Of a DNA stretch of 64,000 nt, positions 15,429 to 24,159 are shown in pieces; the stretch's first letter is position 1, and the number at the start of each line of letters is the position of its first letter. The notes below the pieces were generated by a model. The model did not search any database and was not told the DNA's origin. It saw only the letters and a program-made list of their open reading frames with translations. The DNA comes from Loktanella sp. 5RATIMAR09 (GTDB lineage Bacteria; Pseudomonadota; Alphaproteobacteria; Rhodobacterales; Rhodobacteraceae). The translations under genes were made by a program, and so were the position numbers. The stretch covers positions 434,001-498,000 of the forward strand of contig NZ_LJAL01000001.1 of NCBI RefSeq assembly GCF_001419985.1, in the 5' to 3' direction.

Positions 15429-17312
15429 TCAGGTCTCCTGTGTCAGTGTGCGGTAGATATCGGGCAGCGCCCGCGTCAGGCGATGGGCGTCGGGCAGCAG
15501 GGTAAAGCCGCCGCGCCCGAAAATGCGGGCAAACCAGTCCTGCCCGTCTTCGTCGATGATGATCCCATGCAACGAAAGGCCGCCATTGCGTGCCTCGCGC
15601 ACGGCCATATGGCTGTCTTCGATCCCGTGCTGGCCTTCGTAGTGGTCCAGATCGTTGGGCTTGCCATCGGTCAGCACGATCAGCAATTTGCGCGTGCTGG
15701 GTTCGTCGGCCAGTTGCGCGCTGACGTGCCGGATGGCCGCGCCGAGGCGGGTATAGTGGCCGGGCTTCAAGGCCCCGATGTTGGCGGTGATTTCAGGCGA
15801 CATGGGGTCGTCGAAATTCTTGCAGCGTGTCAGGAACACGCGGTCACGGCGCAGGGATGAAAACCCCCAGATGCCCAGACGGTCGCCTGCCGCATCAATA
15901 CCTGTGGCCAGCGCCGCCATCGCTTGCTGCGCCACCTCGATGACGCTGGTGTCGCCAATCGCGGCCTCGGTCGAGCGTGAGTTGTCGATCAGGAAGGCCA
16001 CCGACATATCACGTTCAATCTGGCGGGCTGATTGCCAAATCCGGTCCGACCCCCGCCCTGTCGCTTTGAGGTCTGCCTGCGTGGTGAGGAGCGCATCAAG
16101 GTCAAGTTCTGACCCTTCGACCTGGCGTGGTTGCAGAATACGGCGGGGGCGCAGCGCCTCAAACTGGCGGCGCACAGCCCGCACGTGGCGGGGGTCGGGT
16201 TGGAAGGACGCATCCAGCGGCTGGGCCGGTGCGTCGAGGACGCGGCAGTGGTCTGCCATATAACTGCGCGAGCGGTGGTTCCACTCGGGATAGGTATGGA
16301 TGCCTGACAAGGCTTCGTGGTCAGCATCGGCAGGCGATAAATCAAGGTGCAGGCGCAGGCGTGTCGCGGTCTTGCGGTCGTGTTTGGACAGGGTGATCTT
16401 GTCCTGATCGTCGGCCGCTTTTTGGGCGTTCTCGTCGTCATCATCATCAACGCTACGGTTGATATTGAGCGATTCTACCCATGAAAGGATCGACTCGAAA
16501 CGGTGGATGATAAAGCTGTCCTTGCGGTTCTGCTGGTCCTGATCCTTGCGTTCGCCCATTTTGCGGTTTGTATGGGCGGCAGCGGGTGTCGGGGCGGCAT
16601 TTTCGGCAGCCTCTTCGGCGGCACCGGCCCCTGATCCAGGCGCGCCAAAGCGCAACCAGATGGGCACCGGGGCAAACGGCATGTAACTGCGCGAAGCCGC
16701 CTCGGCGATCGGGGCTGTGGGATTGCCACTAAGCTGATCGCAGATGTTGGTTTCCAGACGCGCCTCTTGCGGCGGGCGCATGATCTTGGGGCGTGCGGCA
16801 ATACATAGCGCCGTCATTTGAGCGTAAGCGTCGCGCAGTCCGGGGCAGGCGGCATAGACCGCATCAGCGGCTGCAGCGTTTAAGCGGATCTGTGCGCAGT
16901 CGAACGCGGCGCCTTCATCGGTTACTTGGGTATCTGCCGGATCGCTGGTTGCAGCCAAAGCGGTCAGCCAGAAATAGGCGGCGCGGTTCAGATCAGCCTG
17001 CGGAAATGCCGCAATTGCGGGTGGCAGATTTAACCGCTCGCCGTCAAAGCTGGCCACCCATTCGCGGTCCTGGTCTGCAGCAAGCTTGCGGCGTATTGGT
17101 CTGCGGTGTTGCATCAGTGTGGCCGCGGCCTCGCCCAACTCGACCCCCGCTGCACCCCCCAGCGCGCGGAACAGGACCGCAAGGCTGGGTCTGACGGACG
17201 ACAGGGTCACCATGGCGTCAGGATAGCTTTGGTCGGCCCCGATCCCGCTGGCCATCTCGTGCCAGAGATTGCCAACGGTTTCTTCGGGTTCCATGAGGTC
17301 AAGAAGGCGCAT
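15429..17312 (-). CDS. norD: NorD, VWA-domain nitric oxide reductase activation protein
   Basis: A 627-residue protein with a C-terminal von Willebrand A domain (about 445-620; MIDAS-like DNSRSTEA and a later LTDGKPND). The central part is highly charged, with the acidic run DDDDENAQKAADDQDK. NorD works with the AAA+ protein NorQ to insert iron or otherwise activate the cytochrome bc-type NO reductase NorBC. It follows norQ by five bases in the norCBQD order usual in Rhodobacteraceae. Confidence 0.95.
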   Translation of the reverse strand: MRLLDLMEPEETVGNLWHEMASGIGADQSYPDAMVTLSSVRPSLAVLFRALGGAAGVELGEAAATLMQHRRPIRRKLAADQDREWVASFDGERLNLPPAIAAFPQADLNRAAYFWLTALAATSDPADTQVTDEGAAFDCAQIRLNAAAADAVYAACPGLRDAYAQMTALCIAARPKIMRPPQEARLETNICDQLSGNPTAPIAEAASRSYMPFAPVPIWLRFGAPGSGAGAAEEAAENAAPTPAAAHTNRKMGERKDQDQQNRKDSFIIHRFESILSWVESLNINRSVDDDDDENAQKAADDQDKITLSKHDRKTATRLRLHLDLSPADADHEALSGIHTYPEWNHRSRSYMADHCRVLDAPAQPLDASFQPDPRHVRAVRRQFEALRPRRILQPRQVEGSELDLDALLTTQADLKATGRGSDRIWQSARQIERDMSVAFLIDNSRSTEAAIGDTSVIEVAQQAMAALATGIDAAGDRLGIWGFSSLRRDRVFLTRCKNFDDPMSPEITANIGALKPGHYTRLGAAIRHVSAQLADEPSTRKLLIVLTDGKPNDLDHYEGQHGIEDSHMAVREARNGGLSLHGIIIDEDGQDWFARIFGRGGFTLLPDAHRLTRALPDIYRTLTQET

Positions 17313-17317
17313 GATGA

Positions 17318-18112
17318 CTATCCGTAGATTGTGCTGACCAGATCGCGCAGCGATTGCTGCACGTCGGGTTCATCAGACAGTGGTTCGATCACGGCGGCCT
17401 CCAACGCGTTGTCCACGCCCATGCCGCCTGCCATCAAGGTGGCAGCATAGATCAGCAGGCGTGTTGAAACGCCTTCTTCGAGGTCCATGCCGGACAGGTT
17501 GCGGATGTGACCGGCCAATCGGACCAAAGGCGCGACGCGCCCGGCCTCCAACCCGCTTTCGCGCGACACGACGGCAATTTCGGTTTCGGCTGCCGGAAAG
17601 TCGAAGGAAATCGACAGGAACCGCTGCCGTGTCGATGGTTTCAGCCGTTTGAGCACATTCTGATAGCCGGGGTTGTAGCTGGCAACCAGCATGAAACCCT
17701 TGGGCGCCACTAGTTCTTCGCCGGTGCGGTCAATCATCAGCGTGCGCCGCGTGTCGGTCAGCGGGTGCAGCACGACCGTCACGTCTTTGCGGGCCTCGAC
17801 GACTTCATCCAGATAGCAGATGCCGCCTGTCCGCACCGCGCGTGTCAGGGGGCCATCGACCCAGACGGTTTCGCCCCCTTTCAGCAGGTAGCGCCCGATC
17901 AGGTCAGCGGCGGACAGATCGTCATGGCAGGCCACGGTATAAAGCGTCTTGCCCATTTTTGCGGCCATGTGTTCGACAAAACGGGTTTTGCCGCAGCCGG
18001 TGGGCCCCTTCAAAAGAAGGGGCAAACCGTTGTCATATGCCGTCTCGAACAGGTCGCATTCGCGGCCGGTTGCCTGATAGAACGGCAAGGTGGGAAGTGT
18101 TGCGATATTCAT
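17318..18112 (-). CDS. norQ: NorQ, MoxR-type AAA+ ATPase for NO reductase activation
   Basis: A 264-residue AAA+ protein of the CbbQ/NirQ/NorQ family. Walker A GPTGCGKT lies near residue 35, Walker B ICYLDEV near 98 and an arginine-finger region follows (KPSTRQRFLSI). It forms a chaperone pair with NorD for the maturation of NorB. It lies three bases after norB and five before norD. Confidence 0.95.
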   Translation of the reverse strand: MNIATLPTLPFYQATGRECDLFETAYDNGLPLLLKGPTGCGKTRFVEHMAAKMGKTLYTVACHDDLSAADLIGRYLLKGGETVWVDGPLTRAVRTGGICYLDEVVEARKDVTVVLHPLTDTRRTLMIDRTGEELVAPKGFMLVASYNPGYQNVLKRLKPSTRQRFLSISFDFPAAETEIAVVSRESGLEAGRVAPLVRLAGHIRNLSGMDLEEGVSTRLLIYAATLMAGGMGVDNALEAAVIEPLSDEPDVQQSLRDLVSTIYG

Positions 18113-18115
18113 GGC

Positions 18116-19465
18116 TTACTCTCCTGGAACTGGATTGGCAGGGCCGGGCGCGATGACCTCGTTCTTGCGCACGACCAGCATCGAATAGATGAACAACAGC
18201 GCACCCAGCACCACAGCGGCACCCGCGCCAAAGCGCATCAGATAGAAGATCGCCAGATCATCCTGCACCTGCATGTAGTAGTCGCCGATGACCCGCTGCA
18301 TGTGGGTCTGGATGGTCCCTGCGAATGTCAGCACGAAAGTCATGAACGCCATGCCACCTGTCATCAGCCAGAAAGACGCCATGTTCAGCACCTGATTGTA
18401 AGGCGCGCGTTCACGCAGCATCGGCATGGCATAGGTGAACATCGCTAGGTTCAGCGCGACATAGGCGCCATAGAAGGCAAGGTGCCCGTGCGCGGCAGTG
18501 ATCTGGGTGCCGTGGCTATAGAAGTTCACGCCGTGCAAAGTGTGCAGGAACCCCCAGACGCCCGCGCCAAAGAAGGCCACGGTGCTGGACCCCAGCGACC
18601 ACAAAAGGGCGGCCTTGTTTGGGTGGTTCTTGCGGCCTTTCCAGACCATCACAAAGGCGAACGACATCATCAAGAAGAACGGGATCACCTCAAAAGTCGA
18701 GAAAATCGACCCGATCCATTGCCAGTATCCGGGCAGACCGATCCAGTAGAAGTGGTGACCGGTGCCAAGGATACCGCTGAAAAGCGCGGTGGCGACGATG
18801 ATGTACAGCCATTTTTCAACAACCTCGCGGTCGACACCTGTCAACTTCAAAAGCAGGAAGGCAAGGATTGCGGCCATGACCAGTTCCCAGGTCGCTTCGA
18901 CCCAGAGGTGCACGACGAACCACCAGTACATTTTATCCAGCGACAGGTTGTCAGGGTTGATGAAGGCAAAGATCCAAAGCAGTGACAACAGCCACAGGCC
19001 CATCAGCAACACATTGGTGATGGCTGTTCTTTTGCCGGCCAGCACCGTCATCGAGATGTTCAAGAGGAAGATCAGCGCGGCGACAAGGATACCGAACTTG
19101 ACCCAAAGCGGTTGTTCAAGGAACTCGCGCCCGCCATGGATACCCACAAGGTAGGACCCCACCGCGCCCAGCGTGCCGACAACGAGGATGATCAACTGGA
19201 TATAGGCCAGTTTGGGCGACCATATTTCCCTCTCCGATTCTTCGGGGATCAGGAAATAGGCGGCCCCGAAAAAGCCCAAGAGCAACCAGACGATCAGCGC
19301 GTTGGTGTGGATCATCCGGATCACGTTGAACGGCAGGATTTCAGCCAGAAAATTGGGCGAGACATAGACCCACCCGGCGAGAAGCCCACCCAGTACCTGA
19401 ATCCCGAACAGCGCCATCGCCGCAAGGAAGTACCAATAAGCCACTTTTTGTGATTGATATTTCAT
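18116..19465 (-). CDS. norB: Nitric oxide reductase large subunit (cNor)
   Basis: A 449-residue, twelve-helix membrane protein, the catalytic subunit that reduces two NO to N2O at a heme b3/Fe-B site. Histidine-bearing helices typical of NorB are visible (RMIHTNALIVWLLLGFFGA, then VVHLWVEATWELVMAAILAF and GTGHHFYWIGLPGYW). The length equals the family norm for cytochrome-c-dependent enzymes, without the quinol-oxidising N-terminal extension of qNor. It starts 12 bases after norC. Confidence 0.97.
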   Translation of the reverse strand: MKYQSQKVAYWYFLAAMALFGIQVLGGLLAGWVYVSPNFLAEILPFNVIRMIHTNALIVWLLLGFFGAAYFLIPEESEREIWSPKLAYIQLIILVVGTLGAVGSYLVGIHGGREFLEQPLWVKFGILVAALIFLLNISMTVLAGKRTAITNVLLMGLWLLSLLWIFAFINPDNLSLDKMYWWFVVHLWVEATWELVMAAILAFLLLKLTGVDREVVEKWLYIIVATALFSGILGTGHHFYWIGLPGYWQWIGSIFSTFEVIPFFLMMSFAFVMVWKGRKNHPNKAALLWSLGSSTVAFFGAGVWGFLHTLHGVNFYSHGTQITAAHGHLAFYGAYVALNLAMFTYAMPMLRERAPYNQVLNMASFWLMTGGMAFMTFVLTFAGTIQTHMQRVIGDYYMQVQDDLAIFYLMRFGAGAAVVLGALLFIYSMLVVRKNEVIAPGPANPVPGE

Positions 19466-19477
19466 GATTTCGCCTCC

Positions 19478-19930
19478 TTAACCGGCGTCGTTGGGCGGCC
19501 AGCCCTGTGTGTCAGTTTGGTCAGCCCAGCGCAGAAACTCGGCCAGACCGCGCACATCTTCGTCCGTCAGGTCATAGGCAGGCATCTGGCGGCGGCCTTC
19601 GATGCCGCTGGGTTGGCTGTCGATCCAGCCGCGCAACATCTCGAATGCGTCCTCGGGGCTGTCCTGTACGCCCCAGCGGGTCATGACGTTGCCGACCTCG
19701 GGGGCGAAGTAGGCGCCTTCACCATGCAGGCTGTGGCAGTTGATGCAGGAATTCTCTTCCCAGATATGTTTGCCATGGATGACCTCTTCGGACAGCGGCA
19801 TGCCTGCGGTCGAGACCTCGACCACGTATTTATGTGAATGGACGGTCATCCCCACGAAGATCACGACAAAGAAGATCGAACCTCCGTAGAAGATATTGCG
19901 CGCCCGTGATTTTGTTAAAAACTCAGCCAT
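19478..19930 (-). CDS. norC: Nitric oxide reductase cytochrome c subunit
   Basis: A 150-residue membrane-anchored cytochrome c. One N-terminal helix (residues 13-33, NIFYGGSIFFVVIFVGMTVH) anchors the periplasmic heme domain; the heme motif CINCH is near residue 62 and the axial Met is probably in RRQMPAYDL. It passes electrons from pseudoazurin or cytochrome c to NorB. ATG at 19930 (complement) is preceded by AAGGAGG; the longer in-frame start is not needed. It is the first gene of the nor operon, with an Nnr palindrome about 60 bases upstream. Confidence 0.95.
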   Translation of the reverse strand: MAEFLTKSRARNIFYGGSIFFVVIFVGMTVHSHKYVVEVSTAGMPLSEEVIHGKHIWEENSCINCHSLHGEGAYFAPEVGNVMTRWGVQDSPEDAFEMLRGWIDSQPSGIEGRRQMPAYDLTDEDVRGLAEFLRWADQTDTQGWPPNDAG

Positions 19931-19989
19931 TCTGCGGCCTCCTTGAGTGCGGGATGGCCGATCTCTAGCGCGGTCAGGCAACCGGGAAT

Positions 19990-20003
19990 TTGTGCTAGCG
20001 CAA
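19990..20003. promoter_or_regulatory. NnrR box controlling the norC operon
   Basis: TTGTGCTAGCGCAA, read on the minus strand as TTGCG-CTAG-CACAA. This equals the TTGCG-N4-CACAA site recognised by NnrR upstream of nor and nir genes in Rhodobacter sphaeroides. It sits between divergent norC (60 bases away) and the DUF1858 gene (49 bases away) and could activate both. Confidence 0.8.
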
Positions 20004-20051
20004 CGTTCTGCAACTTCAGGCGGTTAATGTGGTTATTGAAGGGAGGCACCT

Positions 20052-20267
20052 ATGACACATGCCAAAATCGACGATCTGGATTTGCCGTTGTCAGATTTGA
20101 TGACGCAATGGCCCCAAACGGTGCCGGTTTTCCTGCGTCACAAGATGCTGTGCGTGGGCTGTCTGATCAGCCCGTTTCACACTATCGTGGATGCCTGTGC
20201 AGAATATCATCTGGATATGGATGCATTTGTGGCCGAACTGATGGAGGCCGCAGGCGTCAGGCCCTAG
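20052..20267 (+). CDS. DUF1858 domain protein
   Basis: A 71-residue protein of the DUF1858 family (a domain related to hybrid-cluster-protein-associated redox disulfide proteins). The CVGC motif at about residues 37-40 would give a redox-active or metal-binding cysteine pair. A GGGAGG ribosome site precedes the ATG. It is divergent from norC, sharing the Nnr box, and overlaps the 3' end of the convergent nnrR-like gene by four bases. Co-regulation with NO reduction is an inference from that position. Confidence 0.82.
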   Translation: MTHAKIDDLDLPLSDLMTQWPQTVPVFLRHKMLCVGCLISPFHTIVDACAEYHLDMDAFVAELMEAAGVRP

Positions 20268-20980
20268 ATCTGGCTGAGCACGACAAGCGCGTGCGGATCG
20301 CAGACCTTGATCCGTTTGCGTTTGCTTTGGACCATGCCCTGCTTTTCCCACGCGCTGAGCAGTCTGCTGACAGTATGCAGTGTCGTGGCGGTCAGTTCTG
20401 ACAGGTCCTGCCGCGTGATCGGGAAATCAATCTCGATGCCATCAGCGACCTTGCGCCCGGTCTGGTTGATCAAACGCAACAGCGCATTCGCGACGCGCTG
20501 TTCGACCTGCTGGGTTGCCATTTCCACGATACGGTTGTTCATCTCGCTGACGCGGTTACCGACAGTCTTGTAGCTTTCGGTGGCAAAGCCGTCATAGTCA
20601 GCGGCAAAGCTGTCCCACAGGGTCATCGGCCAGCTAAGTGCCAGCGATTCTGTCGCTGTCATGGCGGTCGCGGGATAGAACTCTTTGCCGATGGCCCTGG
20701 CAATCCCCAGCAGTTGACCCGCCGGAATGTGCAGTGCTGTCACCTGTTCACCTGTTGCCGTCACACGCACCACGCGCACATATCCGTCCAGCAGCATATA
20801 GAACCGCTCTGCCGGAGCGCCCTCATCAAAGATCGCGACGCCTTTGTCGTAGCGCCGTGACGTTGCTTGATCAAGAATCGTGCGAATCTGCCGTTTGTCC
20901 AGCTTGGAAAACGGGGGCAGATGCGACAGCAGGCTTTCATCAAGCCGGGGCAAGGTGGATGTGGCAACCGGTTTGTTCAT
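20264..20980 (-). CDS. nnrR: Crp/Fnr family regulator, NnrR/DNR-type NO responder
   Basis: A 238-residue regulator with an N-terminal cyclic-nucleotide-binding-like domain (residues 20-140) and a C-terminal helix-turn-helix (TRQDLSELTATTLHTVSRLL). It lacks the N-terminal cysteine group of Fnr, so it should not sense O2 through an Fe-S cluster. Position between nor and nir genes and the surrounding TTGCG-type boxes argue for an Nnr/DNR protein that activates denitrification in response to NO, probably via heme. It is divergent from pseudoazurin. Confidence 0.85.
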   Translation of the reverse strand: MNKPVATSTLPRLDESLLSHLPPFSKLDKRQIRTILDQATSRRYDKGVAIFDEGAPAERFYMLLDGYVRVVRVTATGEQVTALHIPAGQLLGIARAIGKEFYPATAMTATESLALSWPMTLWDSFAADYDGFATESYKTVGNRVSEMNNRIVEMATQQVEQRVANALLRLINQTGRKVADGIEIDFPITRQDLSELTATTLHTVSRLLSAWEKQGMVQSKRKRIKVCDPHALVVLSQI

Positions 20981-21046
20981 GACCTGCCTCGTGCCACAAA
21001 TACACTACGCATGCAAAAGGTGAATTCGCGCTTTTCGTTGCGTTCT

Positions 21047-21060
21047 TTGCGGCAGCGCAA
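21047..21060. promoter_or_regulatory. NnrR box upstream of pseudoazurin-nirK
   Basis: TTGCGGCAGCGCAA is a perfect TTGCG-N4-CGCAA dyad, 64 bases before the pseudoazurin ATG and 67 bases from the divergent nnrR-like start. It is probably the activator site for the paz-nirK-nirV transcript and possibly for autoregulation. Confidence 0.75.
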
Positions 21061-21124
21061 AGTTTGCTGCGCCGCAGCGTGTAAACTTAGGTCAACATCA
21101 AACGTGATCTGAAAGGAAAAGAAG

Positions 21125-21556
21125 ATGATCCGTAAACTCGCAGCAGGTATTGCAATGGCCGCCCTCATGGGCAGCGCTGCCTTTGCCGAGACAATCGAAG
21201 TGCAGATGTTGAACGTCGGCACTGATGGCGAACGCATGGTATTTGAGCCTGCTTTTGTACAGGCACAACCCGGTGACACGATCCGGTTCCTTGCCAGTGA
21301 TCGCGGCCACAACGCCGAGATCAACGATGGCATGCTGCCCGAAGGGGCCGAGGCTTTTGAGGGCCGTATCAACGAAGAGATCGAGGTCACTCTGGACGTC
21401 GAAGGCGTCTATGGCGTGATCTGCAAACCGCACTATGCCATGGGCATGGTGATGACCATTGCCGTCGGTGACGTCGATGTGCCTGACGACTTCCTTGAAG
21501 GCCGTGTTCCACGCAAAGCCAAGGAACGCTTTGAAGCACAGCTGGCCAATTTCTAA
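21125..21556 (+). CDS. Pseudoazurin, blue copper electron donor
   Basis: A 143-residue periplasmic cupredoxin with a signal peptide (cleavage about AAFA|ET, residue 21). Type 1 copper ligands are seen as His in DRGHNAEIND and as Cys, His and Met in VICKPHYAMGM. Pseudoazurin carries electrons from the bc1 complex to copper nitrite reductase and NorC. A GAAAGGAAAAGAAG site precedes the ATG. It lies upstream of nirK with 60 bases between, including a stem-loop. Confidence 0.95.
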   Translation: MIRKLAAGIAMAALMGSAAFAETIEVQMLNVGTDGERMVFEPAFVQAQPGDTIRFLASDRGHNAEINDGMLPEGAEAFEGRINEEIEVTLDVEGVYGVICKPHYAMGMVMTIAVGDVDVPDDFLEGRVPRKAKERFEAQLANF

Positions 21557-21566
21557 ACCGCATTCC

Positions 21567-21592
21567 GTCGCAAGGCGCTGGTGTCTTGCGAC
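21567..21592. promoter_or_regulatory. Stem-loop between pseudoazurin and nirK
   Basis: GTCGCAAG (21567-21574) and CTTGCGAC (21585-21592) form a perfect 8-bp stem around a 10-base loop, 24 bases before the nirK ATG. There is no T-run, so it may be an mRNA-processing or stabilising element that sets the ratio of pseudoazurin to NirK rather than a full terminator. Its half sites face outward, so it is not an Nnr box. Confidence 0.45.
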
Positions 21593-21616
21593 ACATCAGA
21601 CCTCATGGAGGGACAA

Positions 21617-22828
21617 ATGACCAAATTCATCAACCCCGGACTGACAAAAACCAGCCGCCGCAATGTTCTGCGTGGCTCTGTTCTGGCAGGTGCTGCTGCA
21701 GTGACCGGCGCAGGCGCCTTTGCAAACCAACGCCGCAGTCCGCTTCCACGGATGCAAGCGCCCGCCGCCCGCTTTATCGAAGCCGAAGCACAAGCACAGG
21801 TGCAAGCCGCCCCTGCTGATCTGTCGGGCTATACCCGCGTCAAACAGGAACTGGTTGCACCACCTTTTGCGCCCGCGCATGAACAGGTGGCCACAGGTGG
21901 GCCCAAGATCATCGAAGTGTATATGGAAACAACCGAACGTCTGATGGTTGTCGATGAAGACACAGGTGCTGAAATCTGGGCGCTCACCTATAACGGCTCG
22001 GTTCCCGGCCCGCTGATCATCTGTCACGAAGGCGACATGGTCGAACTGACCATGCGCAACCCTGTCGATAGCCAGATGGAACACAACATCGACTTTCACG
22101 CGTCAACAGGTGCGCTGGGCGGTGGTGGCCTGACCCACATCTATCCAGGCGAGGAAACGGTGCTGCGCTGGAAGGCAACCAAGCCGGGCTGCTTTACCTA
22201 TCACTGTGCCCCCGGTGGCGCGATGATCCCCTATCACGTCACACACGGCATGAACGGTGCGGTGATGGTGCTGCCACGCGATGGCCTGAAAGACGCCAAC
22301 GGCAACCCGCTGCGCTATGACAGCATCGCCTATATCGGTGAGCAGGATTATTATCTGCCCAAGGACGAATACGGTGATTACAAGACCTACGCGGTAGCCG
22401 GTGACGACTATGCCGACAGCCTTGATGCGATGCGCACACTGACCCCGACACACTGTGTCTTTAACGGTGCGGTGGGTGCCTTGACCGGGGAAAACGCCCT
22501 GAAAGCGAAAGTTGGCGAAACTGTCCTGATGATCCACAATCAGGCGAACCGCGACAGCCGTCCGCACCTGATCGGGGGCCACGGTGATTATGTCTGGGAG
22601 ACTTCGTTCAGCGATCCGCCACTGACAGGGCTTGAAACATGGTTCGTGCGCGGCGGCACTGCAATGGCTGCGATGTACACATTCGAACAGCCGGGCGTCT
22701 ACGCCTACGTGAACCACAACCTGATCGAGGCCACTTTGCTGGGTGCAGCGGCACACTTTGTCGTCGAGGGCGAATGGAACAATGCCTTGATGGAACAGGT
22801 CGTGGCACCACGTACATTCGAAGCCTAA
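21617..22828 (+). CDS. nirK: Copper-containing nitrite reductase, NO-forming
   Basis: A 403-residue periplasmic two-cupredoxin enzyme reducing nitrite to NO. A Tat signal ([14 protein letters not shown]) opens the protein. Type 1 and type 2 copper ligands are seen in HNIDFH (two His), in [20 protein letters not shown] (His, Cys, His, Met) and in [14 protein letters not shown] (His, class I-like). ATG 21617 follows a strong GGAGGG site; an earlier in-frame start at 21581 overlaps the stem-loop and is less likely. It forms an operon with pseudoazurin and nirV. Confidence 0.97.
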   Translation: MTKFINPGLTKTSRRNVLRGSVLAGAAAVTGAGAFANQRRSPLPRMQAPAARFIEAEAQAQVQAAPADLSGYTRVKQELVAPPFAPAHEQVATGGPKIIEVYMETTERLMVVDEDTGAEIWALTYNGSVPGPLIICHEGDMVELTMRNPVDSQMEHNIDFHASTGALGGGGLTHIYPGEETVLRWKATKPGCFTYHCAPGGAMIPYHVTHGMNGAVMVLPRDGLKDANGNPLRYDSIAYIGEQDYYLPKDEYGDYKTYAVAGDDYADSLDAMRTLTPTHCVFNGAVGALTGENALKAKVGETVLMIHNQANRDSRPHLIGGHGDYVWETSFSDPPLTGLETWFVRGGTAMAAMYTFEQPGVYAYVNHNLIEATLLGAAAHFVVEGEWNNALMEQVVAPRTFEA

Positions 22829-22844
22829 GTCGTAGAGTAGAGAA

Positions 22845-23594
22845 ATGAAAACCGTCATCGCCAACCACACAAAAAGCATCCTTGCCAGCTGTGCAGTGTT
22901 GGCGGTGGCAACCCTGATCGGGGCCGCCACCCTTGTGGGCGGCCCCGATCCTGCGTTCGCGCCGGTGATGGCTGAACAGCCTGTTCAAATGCCCGACGGT
23001 GCCCGCCTTTATGTGCAAAAATACGAGGTCAGTGTTGCAGAATGGAACGCCTGCCATGATGACGGGGCTTGCAGTCTTGCACTGCGCGTTTCCGGCAACC
23101 GGTCAGCCGACGACATGCCGGCCACGGGACTGTCATATGTGGATGTGTCGCAGTATCTTGACTGGATCAACGGCAAATCTGATGTGACCTTCCGGCTGCC
23201 AACCTTGATGGAATGGGAATACATGGCCGCCGCAGTGCTGCCCGAAACACCCGATCCGATTTTTACCGATCCTGAACTCACCTGGGCGTCCGCCTATCTG
23301 ATGGAGCCGCAAACAAGCCGCACTCTGCGTCCGCGCGGATCCTTCGATACCACCGCCGAAGGCATCGTCGATCTGAATGGCAGCGTGTGGGAATGGACCA
23401 TGGACTGCTATGCAGGTGCGTCAGAAGGCCAAATCACCCCTGACCGCTGTCCGGCCTTCTTTGTGGGCGGCGAACATGTTGCCGCCATGTCGTTTCTCGT
23501 GCGAGACCCTGCGCGAGGGGGCTGTGCGGTGGGGACGCCACCCGCGCATCTGGGCATGCGTCTGGTGACGGAGAACTGGGATCAGGGGCTTTGA
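22845..23594 (+). CDS. nirV: NirV, formylglycine-generating-enzyme-like protein
   Basis: A 249-residue secreted or anchored protein (hydrophobic N-terminus, residues 12-35) with an FGE-sulfatase/SUMF1 fold: VSVAEWNACHDDG, PATGLSYVDVSQYLDWI, RLPTLMEWEY, DLNGSVWEWTMDCY and RGGCAVGTPPAHLGMRLV. NirV accompanies nirK in many alphaproteobacteria and may help copper-site maturation, though it is not always essential. It starts 16 bases after nirK. Confidence 0.92.
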   Translation: MKTVIANHTKSILASCAVLAVATLIGAATLVGGPDPAFAPVMAEQPVQMPDGARLYVQKYEVSVAEWNACHDDGACSLALRVSGNRSADDMPATGLSYVDVSQYLDWINGKSDVTFRLPTLMEWEYMAAAVLPETPDPIFTDPELTWASAYLMEPQTSRTLRPRGSFDTTAEGIVDLNGSVWEWTMDCYAGASEGQITPDRCPAFFVGGEHVAAMSFLVRDPARGGCAVGTPPAHLGMRLVTENWDQGL

Positions 23595-23797
23595 AATAGC
23601 ACGACGTCCGTTTTTGAATTTCGAGACCTGCGTGCCGTGCCGATGCTACTATACAAAAGCAGCTCTGCGCAGATCATTGCCGCCGCACACGCGTCGTGCC
23701 AACCCATAGCTCGCACCGGTTGAACAGATCATGTTATTCGTCAATGTCATGCGGTCTTCTCGCACGCCCGCTGCGGCCCTGAGCACGTCAAAAATTC

Positions 23798-24094
23798 TCA
23801 TCTTGTGGTCTCGACCCTGCCCGTCAACGCAATCAGGCGTGCAATGCTACGTCGGTTTGCGCAAAAGTCTGGGACTGGCATGCCCTTTCTTGCTGAGCCG
23901 AGCCATGCCTCGCAAGCCACTGAACTCTTGCATTCAAGGCAGTTAACAAGTCTTTGCCGGATCTCTTTCTCTAGGTCCCCTGGAACGCGCGCCCGTTGTT
24001 TCAGTTTCAGCCCCGCGATTCTCATCATTCTTTGCCGTAGCGCCATCTGTCTATCGAACTTGTCGGTCGCTCCGTGAAAAAGACTTGGTTTCAT
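23798..24094 (-). CDS. DUF6455 family protein (copy 1)
   Basis: A 98-residue protein with a helical N-terminal half and the cysteine pattern C-x2-C-x5-C (CLECKSSVAC) followed by EAWLG and a late VPDFC, the signature I associate with DUF6455. The four cysteines suggest a small metal or redox site. It lies alone on the minus strand between nirV and decayed sequence, with a long inverted repeat just upstream. Function is unknown. Two more members lie 0.6-1.1 kb to the right on the other strand. Confidence 0.65.
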   Translation of the reverse strand: MKPSLFHGATDKFDRQMALRQRMMRIAGLKLKQRARVPGDLEKEIRQRLVNCLECKSSVACEAWLGSARKGMPVPDFCANRRSIARLIALTGRVETTR

Positions 24095-24111
24095 CTTGTA
24101 TAAGGCCTTTG

Positions 24112-24153
24112 TGAAAGTTCCATTTCGACAGCATATCTGTCGAACCTCTTTCA
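24112..24153. repeat. Nested inverted repeat
   Basis: TTCGACAG (24124-24131) and CTGTCGAA (24137-24144) are perfect arms around CATAT, and an outer pair TGAAAG / CTTTCA (24112-24117 and 24148-24153) extends the dyad. It lies 18 bases upstream of the leftward DUF6455 gene and just before the CBS relic. It may be a regulator site for that gene or the remaining end of a lost element. Confidence 0.45.
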
Positions 24154-24159
24154 GACTTT

